Of a stretch of DNA of 46,284 nt, positions 25,197 through 35,600 are shown one piece after another. Within the stretch, counting starts at the first letter, position 1. Each line of letters starts with the position of its first letter. The translations under genes and the position numbers were made by a program. This stretch comes from Candidatus Nomurabacteria bacterium (GTDB taxonomy: Bacteria; Patescibacteriota; Saccharimonadia; Saccharimonadales; Saccharimonadaceae), in the NCBI GenBank assembly GCA_031275815.1, contig JAISOF010000009.1, forward strand, positions 1 to 46,284, written 5' to 3'. The notes under the pieces were generated by a model that was not told the origin of the DNA, did not search any database, and saw only the letters and a list, made by a program, of their open reading frames with translations.

Positions 25197-27864
25197 GTAA
25201 ACGGCGCGCTGGTTTTTTTCTGGCCACTTCAGCACTCAAGACTTGCGCCTTTTTGAGATTCAAAGTGGCAACAGCCAAGATGTTCAGCGTCCCCTTCCAG
25301 AACTTTTTTGCGCCGTAGACCGCGCCAAATATCAGGGTGACGAAGGAGATGAAAATGCCGGCTCGGAGGCCTTTGGGCGTGTATTTGAGTTCAATGTTGT
25401 GGGTGCCGGCGGTGAGAGGGATGGTCATGAAGAGGTCGAACGCGGTTTTGGTTTGGACGGTTTTGCCATCAACTTTTGCCACCCAACCGTCGTCGTTCGG
25501 GAGGGTGAAGAAGAGGCTGCCGTCTTTGCTGGCTTCCACAGTGCAGACGAGGTGTGAGCTGGTGATTTTGCGCAGGTCGCAGGGTTCGTCGGCGAGGGCA
25601 ACGTAATGTTCACCGAGCGCGTCTTTGCTTTCTTCATAAAACTTCATGCCACCGGTGGCGTTGATGCCGCCGTCCGTTTCGTCTTCAGGGTTGATTTCAA
25701 CCGCCAGTTCGTTGGTCAAGGTGCCGTTGATTTTGTCGGACAGCGGATAAGCACCGGCATACACGGACATTTCAATGCCGTCAAGTTTGGCGGGCATGGT
25801 CGCCTCTTCGCCCGACACAAAATACAGCAGGTTATCGGTTTCTGGCAATTGATAGGTGATGGTGCCGTTGATGTCGTTGAAGATGGTGACATATCCGCCG
25901 TCGACGACTTTCAGGTTTTCGGTTTCAAACGGCGGTTCAAACGTGGTGAAAATCGGGGTGTCAATGCCGGAAAGCGCTTGGAAGATTTGGTTGATGAGCT
26001 CAAAATATTCAACGTCGGACAGGTCGACTTGGTCAAGGTCTTTTTCCGCCATGAAACCGATGGGCAAAGCGTAAGTGTTCTCGATGACGTCCACGTCGTT
26101 GAGGTCGAGTTTGGTGTTTATCCACATGCCGGTTTCGGCGTTGCTGATCAAAAAATATTTCAGCCCCAGCAACATGTCGAGGGAAACGGGCGCGTTTTGA
26201 TCATAACCGCTGGCAAGGCGGATACGTCCGGCGCGGTTCATATGCAATTTTTCGAGGAAGAGCATCGTGGCGTTGTTGACACTGGAGCTGTAATGGTTGA
26301 CGCCCATGTAGCCGAACAGTAGCGGATCGTTTTCGGTGTATTGGAAGTTTTTTTCCACGCGGTAAAATCCGGTGTCATAAGCTTGGATTTCGCTGACAAT
26401 GTTGCGGAAGTTGCGGATGTTGTCGGAGTATTCCGCAAAGGGTTTCAGTTCGTGGGCACCGTCGGTGACGCTAGTGAAGAGGATGAAGGTGGAAAGGGCG
26501 ACGAGAGTGGCGGTGTTGATGAATCCCAATGTGAGGAACGCGAGGGTGTGGCGGGGGCGGTTGATTATGAGGGTGAGGACGGCGACAGAGATGAGGATGA
26601 GGGGAATACTGATATAGAAAATTGGGCTTTTGGTGACGAAAGTGTTATAGACGGTGAATGCGAGACAGAGGGCGGGGAAGATGAGGAGGAGTTGGCGTTT
26701 GTTTACGGCTTCGATGTGCAGGAAACAGCGATATGCCAGAAAGATGACGAAGAATACGAGGATGAAGGATTGGCGAAACATGAAGGCATTGGGGAAGGTC
26801 AATCCGTGCCAGAGATAGTTCAGAGTGGGGGTGACAAAACTGATGATGAAGATGGCGATGAAGGCAGCGGAAAGTTGTTTTTCGCGTTTGGAGATGTTTC
26901 GATTGATGAAATAGCAGACGGCGAGGATGGCAATTAGCAGACCACAGAAGAGGTTGGGCGGGCTGAAGGTGGGGGTGATTTCGCCAATGTCGCCGAAGAA
27001 TTGGAGGAATGGCAGGGCGTGATAGGTGCCGTCGACGAGTCCGATGCGGTCGTCGCCGTAAGCTTCGCGGTTGGAGTTCCTGACGGTGTCGCCGAGCGAG
27101 AGCGCGACGGGGAGGAGGATCAGCATGGCGAGCCCGATGGAAATGAGGGTGGAGAGGATGTATTGTTTGAGGGCGGGGAGGCGCCAGTTGATTTGGGACA
27201 GTTTGTTTTTAAGCAGGATTTTGTATGCGAAATACAGCGCCGCACCGATGGTGGCGATGAAGCCAAAATAATATTGACAGATGAAAAGCAAGGCAAGGGC
27301 GACGATGTAAAGTTTGCTTGTGCCACGTTCAACGAGGAGGTCAATGCCGAGCGCGATGAGTGGAAAGGCAATCATGGCGTCAAGGAACATGGTGTTGGTG
27401 TAATACATGACGGTGTAAAGCATCAGGGCGTATGAGGCGGAGAAGACGAGGGTTTTGTATGGCATGCGACGGGAATGGTGCATGAGGAAGATATGCATGG
27501 CAAGTCCAGCGCAACCGATTTTGAGGAGGGTGACGAGGAGGAAGATGAAGGGGAAGAGGTTAGGATTGAAGAGGAGATAGAGGAGGTTGAAGGGGCTGAG
27601 GAGGTAGTAGCCGACAAAACCTATGGCGTTTCCTCCTATGATATTGTTTAAATTATATAACAGGTCGTCATTTCCAAAGGCGATATTTTTCATGTATGTG
27701 AAAAAAGGGATATATTGACCTTCGGCGTCGTTAGTTAAAACGGACATCGTGCCAAAGGGCCAGACGCCACCGTGCTGTAGCTGGCAGATGATGAAAAACA
27801 ATGCGGCTGGCACAAGGAAGGCTAGAATATATGGCAGGCAACGGCGCAGTTTGTTCTTTTTCAT
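25192..27864 (-). CDS. YfhO-family GT-C-type membrane glycosyltransferase
   Basis: 890 aa. Starts MKKNKLRRCLPYILAFLVPAA; the first loop has the acidic site TNDAEGQYIPFF typical of YfhO/GT-C enzymes, followed by about a dozen membrane helices and a large C-terminal extracytoplasmic domain closed by a final helix (GLRAGIFISFVTLIFGAVY). In Firmicutes YfhO transfers a sugar from undecaprenyl phosphate to surface polymers, working with a CsbB-type GT2 enzyme; such an enzyme is encoded immediately upstream (27900-28835). The acceptor here is unknown. A -10 six nt before the ATG implies a leaderless mRNA. Confidence 0.85.
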   Translation of the reverse strand: MKKNKLRRCLPYILAFLVPAALFFIICQLQHGGVWPFGTMSVLTNDAEGQYIPFFTYMKNIAFGNDDLLYNLNNIIGGNAIGFVGYYLLSPFNLLYLLFNPNLFPFIFLLVTLLKIGCAGLAMHIFLMHHSRRMPYKTLVFSASYALMLYTVMYYTNTMFLDAMIAFPLIALGIDLLVERGTSKLYIVALALLFICQYYFGFIATIGAALYFAYKILLKNKLSQINWRLPALKQYILSTLISIGLAMLILLPVALSLGDTVRNSNREAYGDDRIGLVDGTYHALPFLQFFGDIGEITPTFSPPNLFCGLLIAILAVCYFINRNISKREKQLSAAFIAIFIISFVTPTLNYLWHGLTFPNAFMFRQSFILVFFVIFLAYRCFLHIEAVNKRQLLLIFPALCLAFTVYNTFVTKSPIFYISIPLILISVAVLTLIINRPRHTLAFLTLGFINTATLVALSTFILFTSVTDGAHELKPFAEYSDNIRNFRNIVSEIQAYDTGFYRVEKNFQYTENDPLLFGYMGVNHYSSSVNNATMLFLEKLHMNRAGRIRLASGYDQNAPVSLDMLLGLKYFLISNAETGMWINTKLDLNDVDVIENTYALPIGFMAEKDLDQVDLSDVEYFELINQIFQALSGIDTPIFTTFEPPFETENLKVVDGGYVTIFNDINGTITYQLPETDNLLYFVSGEEATMPAKLDGIEMSVYAGAYPLSDKINGTLTNELAVEINPEDETDGGINATGGMKFYEESKDALGEHYVALADEPCDLRKITSSHLVCTVEASKDGSLFFTLPNDDGWVAKVDGKTVQTKTAFDLFMTIPLTAGTHNIELKYTPKGLRAGIFISFVTLIFGAVYGAKKFWKGTLNILAVATLNLKKAQVLSAEVARKKPARRLL

Positions 27865-27870
27865 GATGGT

Positions 27871-27879
27871 ATCATAGCA
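27871..27879 (-). promoter_or_regulatory. Extended -10 of the YfhO-like gene
   Basis: TGCTATGAT on the minus strand, 6 nt before the ATG at 27864, inside the 35-bp gap behind the GT2 gene. Confidence 0.5.
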
Positions 27880-27899
27880 TAGTTGTATCTCGCATGAAA

Positions 27900-28835
27900 C
27901 TATGAGGGTAATCCAGCCAAAATGTTCAACATTATCTCAAACATACGCTGGTTTTTGCGCACGATTAAATCGCTTATCAAACCAATGCTTATCAAAATTA
28001 GTGAAATTGCCAAAAATGTTACGCCAACGATTAAAGTTGGGAATCTCAAAACCAATCCCGTATTCAAGTATTCAATTACGGGCACGATGGCGCCGATGAG
28101 TCCGATAATAAAAGCGGGCAGTGCCCACAACCCAAAAAACAGCAACGGTTTGTATTCTCTGACCATATTGAATATCAAAAGCAGTATTTTACACCCATCC
28201 GGTACGGTGCGTAATTTGGAGTTGCTGCCTTTTAGTCTTTTTTGATATCGCACAGGCAACTGGTGAATGCGGAACTTGTGGTTCAAGGCAAAGATGGTCA
28301 TTTCGGTTTCAAGTTCAAATCCACCGGATAAAATTGCAAAACTCTTGACGAAACGCCGGCTGAAAGCTCTGTATCCGGTCATCGCGTCGTGGATGTTGGC
28401 GGAAAATATTTTATTGATGATTCTTTTTATCAGTCGATTGCCCGCGACATGCCCAAAACGACTATTTTGTTTGGCATAATCCAAACTCAGCCTGTCCCCC
28501 AGCACCATATCGGCAGTCCCTTCAATTATTGGTTTTATCATTTCGCGCGCTTTGTTTGCAGGATAAGAATTGTCGCCATCAACCAACAAATATACATCAG
28601 CGTCAATTTCACGAAACATCGCACGCACCACATTGGATTTGCCTTGCATTTTTTCGTAACGCACAATTGCCTTGTGTTTTTTCGCAACCGAATCCGTGCC
28701 GTCAGTTGAGTTGTTGTCATAAACAAATATCTTGGCTTCAGGCAGACTTTTCGAAAAACCGTCAATCACGTCGCCAATTGTAACCGCTTCATTGTAGCAC
28801 GGGATGATTACTGCAATTTTTTTTACTTTTGGCAT
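27900..28835 (-). CDS. GT2 polyprenyl-phosphate glycosyltransferase (CsbB/GtrB/DPM-like)
   Basis: 311 aa. A GT-A fold with IPCYNEAVTIG, DNNSTDGT and the metal-binding VDGDNSYP, GTADMVLGDRL and the MTGYRAFSRR segment, then two membrane helices at about 225-290. This layout is that of enzymes making undecaprenyl-phosphate-linked sugars on the cytoplasmic face. It is followed on the same strand by the YfhO-like transferase, which would use such a donor outside. No GtcA-type flippase is seen nearby. The promoter is divergent from the GT-C-like gene at 28875. Confidence 0.9.
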   Translation of the reverse strand: MPKVKKIAVIIPCYNEAVTIGDVIDGFSKSLPEAKIFVYDNNSTDGTDSVAKKHKAIVRYEKMQGKSNVVRAMFREIDADVYLLVDGDNSYPANKAREMIKPIIEGTADMVLGDRLSLDYAKQNSRFGHVAGNRLIKRIINKIFSANIHDAMTGYRAFSRRFVKSFAILSGGFELETEMTIFALNHKFRIHQLPVRYQKRLKGSNSKLRTVPDGCKILLLIFNMVREYKPLLFFGLWALPAFIIGLIGAIVPVIEYLNTGLVLRFPTLIVGVTFLAISLILISIGLISDLIVRKNQRMFEIMLNILAGLPS

Positions 28836-28874
28836 ATATATGATTGTATCTGATATGTTATAATTTTGAAAGTT
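28836..28874. promoter_or_regulatory. 39-bp divergent promoter region
   Basis: Minus-strand -10 TACAAT (28843-28848) lies 7 nt before the GT2 ATG. Plus-strand extended -10 TGTTATAAT (28856-28864) lies 10 nt before the ATG at 28875. The two -10 elements are only 7 bp apart, so polymerases must exclude each other. Confidence 0.6.
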
Positions 28875-30890
28875 ATGATTGTTTGGTCGTTTTTCGCTCC
28901 CCTGTTGGTAATAATACCGTTGGTGGTTGTTGTGGTGTTATTTTCGAAAAATAAGTTGAACTTTGTGTCAGCTTTGCCGTTGGTGCTAATGAGTATCACC
29001 TTAATCATTTATTTGTCCACAATCATCACGCACAATACACTTGTTGGTTTTTGGACAATTATCATCTCAGCTTTGGTTTCAATTTTCATTATTGTTTGCA
29101 AAAAACCATCGCCATCATTTTTCAAACAACTCTTCTCTTCGGGTTTTTGTATTTTCCTTATTCTCTATGTGATTTTGTTCATTATAAATTACAACCGCCA
29201 GTTGGTCGCGTGGGACGATTTCATGCATTGGGCGCCGTTCGTGAAGGACATTCTGAACCTCAATGATTTTTACACATCGCCAAACAACCCAGCACTCTTA
29301 ACACACATTGACTATCCACCAGCTGTACCTTTATGGCAGTCATTCTGGTGCTACATCGCAGGAGAGTTTCGCGAAGGTTTTTTGTTCTTATCACTAGAAT
29401 TATTATGTTTTTCGCTGTTGTTGCCCGCGTTTTCATCCTTCAAAAACAAATCTCTTGCCAAAACTATCCTTGCAACCCTGCTTCTGTTAACAATTGTTTT
29501 TTCTATCACGCTAATCGACAAAAGTACACATAACGAAACTCGAGACAACATCAGTTTTTATATGACAATTTATTTGGACGCTCTATTGGCGTTCATTTTT
29601 GCATACGGAACTTTTATCAGTGTGACTGAAAGCAAAACATTCAAAATGCAGACCATCATCAAGCTATCAATCCTTACATCGTTTACTTTACTCAGCAAGC
29701 AGTCTGCCATATTTTTCGCTGGCTTCATAATATTGATTTACATCACAATGTTAATGGTCAATGGCAATTTCAAAAAGATACTCCGCTCTATCAAAAAGAA
29801 GCTTCAGGCGTGGAAAACCAATTACATTAATATCATCGGAGTGTTTTTGGTTTTGGCGTTGCCATGTATTTGTATATTTTCATGGCAGGTGAATGTTAGC
29901 CAAATTGACCGCAGTTCTATTATTTTGGATGATGGGGTGTATGTGAATTACCAGTTCAGCATCAAGGATATCGACCCGTTCAAAATACCAGCTGTTTTGG
30001 ACGGGGAGCACGGTGATGAATCACAGCAATTCGTCGCCAAAGCTTTTCCGGCATATGTTTTTTACAACGGGAAAGTCCAAATCCCATCCGCGTCACCTTG
30101 GTTTAATAGCATACCTCACATCATATTCATGTTTATTTTGATTGCCTTGCTTGGTTTGCTGTGGTTTTTTCACAAACAATCTTTTACAAAACGCAACTTT
30201 ATTGCCTTATCTATCATTTTATTTGTTGGTTGGTCATCATACTTATTTTTGTTATATTGCACTTATTTGTTCGGCGGATTTCGCGATTGGGAAAGGTTTG
30301 GGCTAACATCAATCGCACGTTATACTGGCGTGTATCCTTTCGCAATAATATTGCTCATTTTCATGTTATTTGTTTACTTACAGAACTCTAAGTCCTTGCG
30401 TAATATGTTGATATTATTTGTCGCGCTTTGGGGCTTGGTATTCGACCCGACACTTTTGCGCGGATTTGTTTCCAATGAATGGTTTGTGAAAAATAATTGG
30501 TTTTATAATCGTATTCCGGAATGGCATGAAACATTTCAAAAGGCACACGATATCATCAAGCAAAACCATGACCAGCCAGCCAATATACTATCAACGACTG
30601 CAACAACAGACCAATACCCAAAGAATCTCTATATATATGCCTCAACATATTATGCTCGCCCGAATACAGTTAATTATATTGACGACACGGAATCCGATGC
30701 GCTCAAAATTGATGACTTATTGCGCAAGAATAATTATTTTATTGCTTATTGCGAGCCAACAGATTGTTCTGACCCTGCTTTTCAAGCCATATCGAGCATT
30801 ACTGAAAATGATAACTTGGTTTTCAAACACGGTGAATTATATAAAATAAACTTAAAAAATGACCAAATCAAACTGGAATTATTAAATTGA
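28875..30890 (+). CDS. Polytopic membrane protein, GT-C glycosyltransferase-like
   Basis: 671 aa with about 12 membrane helices. The first large loop holds WDDFMHWAPFVKDI, an acidic pair placed as in GT-C transferases, and later THIDYPPAVPLWQ, reminiscent of PMT/ArnT-type enzymes. A soluble C-terminal domain of about 110 residues ends the protein. Probably it transfers a lipid-linked sugar at the outer face, together with the adjacent GT2 and YfhO-like proteins; the substrate is unknown. It looks AT-rich against most neighbours. ATG 28875 is preferred over the in-frame TTG at 28866, which is too close to the -10. Confidence 0.75.
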   Translation: MIVWSFFAPLLVIIPLVVVVVLFSKNKLNFVSALPLVLMSITLIIYLSTIITHNTLVGFWTIIISALVSIFIIVCKKPSPSFFKQLFSSGFCIFLILYVILFIINYNRQLVAWDDFMHWAPFVKDILNLNDFYTSPNNPALLTHIDYPPAVPLWQSFWCYIAGEFREGFLFLSLELLCFSLLLPAFSSFKNKSLAKTILATLLLLTIVFSITLIDKSTHNETRDNISFYMTIYLDALLAFIFAYGTFISVTESKTFKMQTIIKLSILTSFTLLSKQSAIFFAGFIILIYITMLMVNGNFKKILRSIKKKLQAWKTNYINIIGVFLVLALPCICIFSWQVNVSQIDRSSIILDDGVYVNYQFSIKDIDPFKIPAVLDGEHGDESQQFVAKAFPAYVFYNGKVQIPSASPWFNSIPHIIFMFILIALLGLLWFFHKQSFTKRNFIALSIILFVGWSSYLFLLYCTYLFGGFRDWERFGLTSIARYTGVYPFAIILLIFMLFVYLQNSKSLRNMLILFVALWGLVFDPTLLRGFVSNEWFVKNNWFYNRIPEWHETFQKAHDIIKQNHDQPANILSTTATTDQYPKNLYIYASTYYARPNTVNYIDDTESDALKIDDLLRKNNYFIAYCEPTDCSDPAFQAISSITENDNLVFKHGELYKINLKNDQIKLELLN

Positions 30891-30922
30891 TAGTTATTAC
30901 GTTTTTTATTGTGCGCGTTCTG

Positions 30923-30931
30923 TGTCATTAT
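30923..30931 (+). promoter_or_regulatory. -10 of comEC
   Basis: TGTCATTAT ends 7 nt before the ATG at 30939; leaderless transcript predicted. Confidence 0.4.
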
Positions 30932-30938
30932 TTATGAT

Positions 30939-32264
30939 ATGAACAGAAGCCACAAAATCATTTATTTTTGGAGTAGTGCATTAATTGTGGCTTTGGCGGT
31001 GGTAATTTTGGCTTTGCGTTTCGACGCGACCAACCGCGACCAAGCCTATGTCGCGCAATTTGTAGGCAAAAATGTGGAGGTTTCGGGAACAGTTTTTGAT
31101 GATCCGGACACGGCGGTGGATGGGTTGACCAAGCTTAGGTTGAACAATTTATATTTTGGTAATGACCGGAACGTCAAGGCAAATTTGTATGTGACGATTT
31201 CCGGCAGTGAGGACGTCAGGCGCTCGGATCAAGTGACCATCAGCGGAAAACTCAGTGGCAATTTCGGGTCGTTTGCCGGCTCGATTTATCGCGGTAGCGT
31301 TATCAAAATTGAACGGCCCGTGCCGGGCGATTTGGCTTTGGAGGCGCGCGACGCGTTTGGCAATTTGATTAAAGAAAAAATCGAGGAGCCAAAATCCAGT
31401 CTGGCGCTGGGCTATCTGCTCGGCGCGCGGCGGGCTTTGCCCAGCGACATTGTGGAAGTTTTGAAAATCGTGGGGCTGACGCATATCGTGGTGGCTTCGG
31501 GATACAATCTCACGATTTTGGTACGTTTCACACGCCGGATTTTTGGCAAAGTTTCCCACTTCGCCAGTTTCTTTTTTGCTCTCGTTTTGGTCTTTGGTTT
31601 CATCGCCATCACCGGCGCCAGCCCCAGCATGGTGCGCGCCGGAATCGTGTCGGTGCTCAGCCTCACGGCTTGGTATTTGGGGCGCAATTTTCACCCCGTG
31701 CGGCTACTTTTCATCACGGCCGTTGCCACACTACTACTCAACCCAACCTATATCAACGACCTTGGCTGGCAATTGTCGTTTGCGGCGTTTGCCGGCGTGA
31801 TGATATTTTCGCCCGTCATCACAAAATACTTTTATGGCGATAAAAAACCCAATTTTTTGGCACAAGTTTTGCTCGAAACGCTCAGCGCCACCCTCCTCAC
31901 ATTGCCGATTTTGCTGTTCAATTTTGGTTTTTTCTCGTTGGTGGCGCTGCCCGCCAACATTTTAATTTTGCCTACCATCCCGCTGGTGATGGCGACCGTG
32001 TTTTTGACTGGCGGGTTTTCTTTTCTCGCAATTTTGTCACAATTTTTTGCTTTCATTTCGTCAATTATTTTGCAATATCATCTTGCCGTGATGGACTTTT
32101 TTGGCAGGCAAACTTGGGCAATTGTGGAAGCCAATATTGGTCTAATTGGAATGACCACGCTGTACGTGGGGATTTTCGCGATTTGGTTTTATATGAAAAA
32201 AGTCAGCCGCGCTCAACTTTTGACGGTGAATATAGTAAAATGGGATTATGAAAAAGACGATTGA
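30939..32264 (+). CDS. comEC: ComEC/Rec2-type DNA uptake channel, lacking the C-terminal nuclease-like domain
   Basis: 441 aa. N-terminal helix, an OB-like DUF4131 region (about 40-130), then the competence domain with LALGYLLGARRALP, LTHIVVASGYNL, ITGASPSMVRAG, and 7-8 membrane helices. The metallo-beta-lactamase-like domain of longer ComEC proteins is absent. ComEC forms the inner-membrane channel for single-stranded DNA uptake; CPR cells may use it to acquire nucleotides or genes. Its 3' end overlaps tsaE by 17 nt. ATG 30939 has a -10 seven nt upstream. Confidence 0.92.
   Translation: MNRSHKIIYFWSSALIVALAVVILALRFDATNRDQAYVAQFVGKNVEVSGTVFDDPDTAVDGLTKLRLNNLYFGNDRNVKANLYVTISGSEDVRRSDQVTISGKLSGNFGSFAGSIYRGSVIKIERPVPGDLALEARDAFGNLIKEKIEEPKSSLALGYLLGARRALPSDIVEVLKIVGLTHIVVASGYNLTILVRFTRRIFGKVSHFASFFFALVLVFGFIAITGASPSMVRAGIVSVLSLTAWYLGRNFHPVRLLFITAVATLLLNPTYINDLGWQLSFAAFAGVMIFSPVITKYFYGDKKPNFLAQVLLETLSATLLTLPILLFNFGFFSLVALPANILILPTIPLVMATVFLTGGFSFLAILSQFFAFISSIILQYHLAVMDFFGRQTWAIVEANIGLIGMTTLYVGIFAIWFYMKKVSRAQLLTVNIVKWDYEKDD
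32236..32241 (+). promoter_or_regulatory. Possible internal -10 of tsaE
   Basis: TAAAAT inside the comEC end, 6 nt before the tsaE ATG and without a TG extension. No SD precedes tsaE, so a leaderless internal transcript or translational coupling is possible. Confidence 0.35.
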
Positions 32265-32676
32265 AACTGAACGGGACATGATTGACTTTGGCAAGGCTTT
32301 CGCGAAAACTCTCTGCCCGCCAAAAACCATTGAACTGATTGGCGACGTGGGTGCCGGAAAGACAACTTTGGTCAAAGGCTTGGCAAAAGGTTTCGGCATT
32401 GACGAAGAAATTACCAGCCCCAGCTTCACCATCAACAAAAAATATTTTGGGAACGGTGTGACGTTGTCGCATTACGATTTTTACCGCCTGAATGACGCGG
32501 GAATCATGCGCGACGAACTCACGGATTTTGACGACAAAACTGTGGTGGTGATTGAGTGGGCGGAAGCAGTGGCGGACGTTTTGCCAAAAGACCGCACGAA
32601 AATTGTAATCGCTTTGAATCCCGATGGCACGCGCGCAGTCAGCGTTCAGAATCGTGGCGCGACTTCCCGCGCATAA
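32248..32676 (+). CDS. tsaE: tRNA threonylcarbamoyladenosine biosynthesis ATPase TsaE
   Basis: 142 aa. Small P-loop ATPase assisting the TsaB-TsaD complex in t6A37 modification. Walker A GDVGAGKT (32-39), the SPSFTI segment (57-62), HYDFYRL (75-81) and VIEWAEAV all fit. It overlaps comEC by 17 nt at its start and the convergent 1569-aa gene by 31 nt at its end, so the last residues are encoded opposite the surface-protein C-terminus. Confidence 0.95.
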   Translation: MKKTIETERDMIDFGKAFAKTLCPPKTIELIGDVGAGKTTLVKGLAKGFGIDEEITSPSFTINKKYFGNGVTLSHYDFYRLNDAGIMRDELTDFDDKTVVVIEWAEAVADVLPKDRTKIVIALNPDGTRAVSVQNRGATSRA

Positions 32677-35600
32677 GTCACAAAAGCTTGAGAATAATTT
32701 TCCACTTGGTGGTACGCCCAAAGATAAGCATCAGCGCGCAGGTTAAAAACTTCGGCGGGGCTGGCGGAGTCATACGGAAACTCACCGGTGCCATACCATT
32801 TGGAGCCGCAGTTGTTGGTGCGGCCACCGTTTGGCCACTGGGCTTGGGCGTTATTGGTGTAGCCAATGCCGTCTTTATAAGCATAATTACAATCCAGCCC
32901 CATGCCCGCGCCATAAGACCGGAGCAGCCTGAGCTTTTTCGCCTGCACGGGGCCGTTGATTTTCAGCGGATAGTTGCAGTCGGTGTACACTTCGTTTACG
33001 GCAATTAGTGTATTTTCATTGATACCTGCTTTATTACATGTATTCACCACTCCATTACCACCCTTCAACCCGACCATCAACCATGCGTCAACTTGCGTAA
33101 CGTGCGGATTAATGTCAATATTTTGCGCGAAAATAATCACTTGTGGAATGTCATGAATACTGGCAAGCGGAGCGCTGGTATAAGTAATGTTGCCGTCAAT
33201 CGTCGCCGTGCCATCAACTTCCACAATCACGGTTTTGCCTTTGTCGATATTTGTTCCGGTGATGGTGGCATTCCCCGACGCGCGATAATAAGTAACCTCG
33301 CCGCTTTTGGGAGTGATGGAACTGCTTGCATTCCAGTCGTCGTAATCCTGTCCTTGCACAGCACCGCCCGCCACGCTGTCAATTTTGGTGCTGTCACCCG
33401 TCACCCATCTGCCAGTCTTGCCGGCAGGCACTTGCACGCGGTTGGTGTAGCGTAAGGTTACCCTCTGCGCCAAACCTCTGAACGCTTGCGATTTGCCCAT
33501 GTCGCTATTGCTGGGGTTTTTGCAATCGCTGGGCTTGTTTTTGATGTTCAGTTTGATAAAGTCGCACCCGTTAATAATGCCCTGATTGGTCACGCCACCC
33601 ACTTCCAAACCTCGCCCAAACGCCGCCGCCGAACCAAAGATTCTGAGCGTGGCGTCGGTGCCAAACCGGCTACTACCAATGGCGTCATACTCGCTCCACG
33701 AGCCAAATGCCTTCCAAGCGTCCAGAAACGGCGCGGGGATTTTCGTGGCATATTTGCCAAGTACTTCGTTTTCAGCATACAGCCCGCCACTCCAGATTTG
33801 CATGGTGGGGATTTTGGAAATGGAAATGCATTCCGGTTTCAAATGTATCCAGTTGCCTTTGACGGCGTCGCCATAAGTGCTGTCGTTGTTGCCATAAAAG
33901 CTGTATTCATCATACACCGAAACACCCACGCAAAACTTGGTGCCGGGTGGCGCGTCGTTGATGGTGGCGGTCAGAACGCTGTGTCCGGTGTCACCGTTTC
34001 TGGCGTCGCCACTGCCGGTGTGGTTGGCGCCGTTGATGGTGTTCAGCGAGCCTGTGCCGGAAGCTTTGGTGTAACAGTTGCGATTGACGTTTTGGATTTG
34101 GTGGTTAGCATGAATGTACGACGAGCAAGGCGCGCTGGTGTCGTGGCGGTCACCGGGGTTGGGATCGGAGGTGACGTTTTCGTCAATATAAAACTCGGTG
34201 ACTTCCCAATGAGTGCCCGGACGGGTCAAAGTGGCATAATTTTCGCCAAACTCGGCATTGCCGACCGCCAAAATGTTGAACCACGTTTGGTAATCCAACT
34301 CCGAACCGCCGTGCAACATCCGCCCAGCCGGAAACTTGGAAGTGTCAATGCGCGGAACGATTTGGTAATTATACGGGATGTGGAACTGGGCATTGGAAGA
34401 AACGGGGCCAGCGTCAACCATGTCCACCCACGTGTGCTCCCACTCGGTGTAAGTGCCAAAACCGTCGGCAGATCCATCATAACACCCGCTACTGCCGCAA
34501 TTTGTGCCGTGCGGGCTGCCATACACCGTCCTGCCGGAGCAACAACAGCCGGAGCAATCGCTACAACAGCCGCTGCGGCAGCTGGAACAAGTGTAGTGCT
34601 TTTCCCATTTTACGTCATATTTGTGTTCGCTGTCTTCACCTGGGCTGGTGGCACTGCCACCGGTATTGGTTTGATACGGCTGTTTGCCTTCGCCAATTTT
34701 GAGGTTCTGCAATTTCTGCGCCACGCGGTCGAACAACGTCGCTCTTTGATAGATTTCTTTGGTGCCAACGTCGCCATTCATCACTTTAGCGACGGCCGAT
34801 TCTTCGTGAAGTTTGCCGTTGCCATCCATGTCGTTGCACTGGTTGCCGACGGCGCCACCTTGCAGGTTATTCAAGAGCCCGCCAGTCGGAGCCTTGATGT
34901 TATGATAACTTATTTTGCCTTGATTCACGGCGTTTGGCGCACTGAACATGGTGCCAATGCCGGTATAAAAACAATCATCGCGCACCGCATAAGTTTTGTT
35001 CGGACCAGCGTCTGTGGCTTTGTATGCGCTCTCGCCTTTTCTGGCTTCGTCTTCACTGTGGCTGCGTTGCACCTGAACTTCAAAAGGCGTCAGCAATCCC
35101 GCGTTTGGAGTGCAATTTCGGTCAGCGGTATCCATGCCGCTTTTGGAGCTATATGTGGTGCTGGTGTGGCACTTGCTCGGTGAAAATCCAGGCAAAGTTT
35201 TCCACGTCGTGTCTTTCGCCAATTTCTGCGCGGCTTTGTCAAAATTGTGCACGAACTTGATGTCGTCCCCCGGACGCGCCAGCTGAGTGATTGCCTCTTT
35301 TTTCGCATTGGGATCCAAAGCCTTGAACTCGTCGGGTTGACCCGGAGCCGGCGGGGCAGTGCCCTCTGGGTCGCATTTGTGCTGGCCAAGTCCGTCATTC
35401 ACAGCGCAAGTCTGGGTTTTGCTGATGGCAATTTCGCTACAGTCCGGCAACGGAGTGTTCGGGTCGTTGTCGCAAGTTTGTGGCGCTCCAGGCGTCGGCT
35501 CGTATGCCGCCACCGCATGCGACGTCACCACCACGCCATCCGTGCCGTTCGCCGCCGTCCACGCCGAGTCGTTCACATTGTGCGCCGTCATGCTGTTTTC

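Noticed and set aside
33486-35183. Long open frame antisense to the 1569-aa gene
   Set aside because: The real protein is supported by homology to 38097 and 42257; the antisense frame has no initiation signals.
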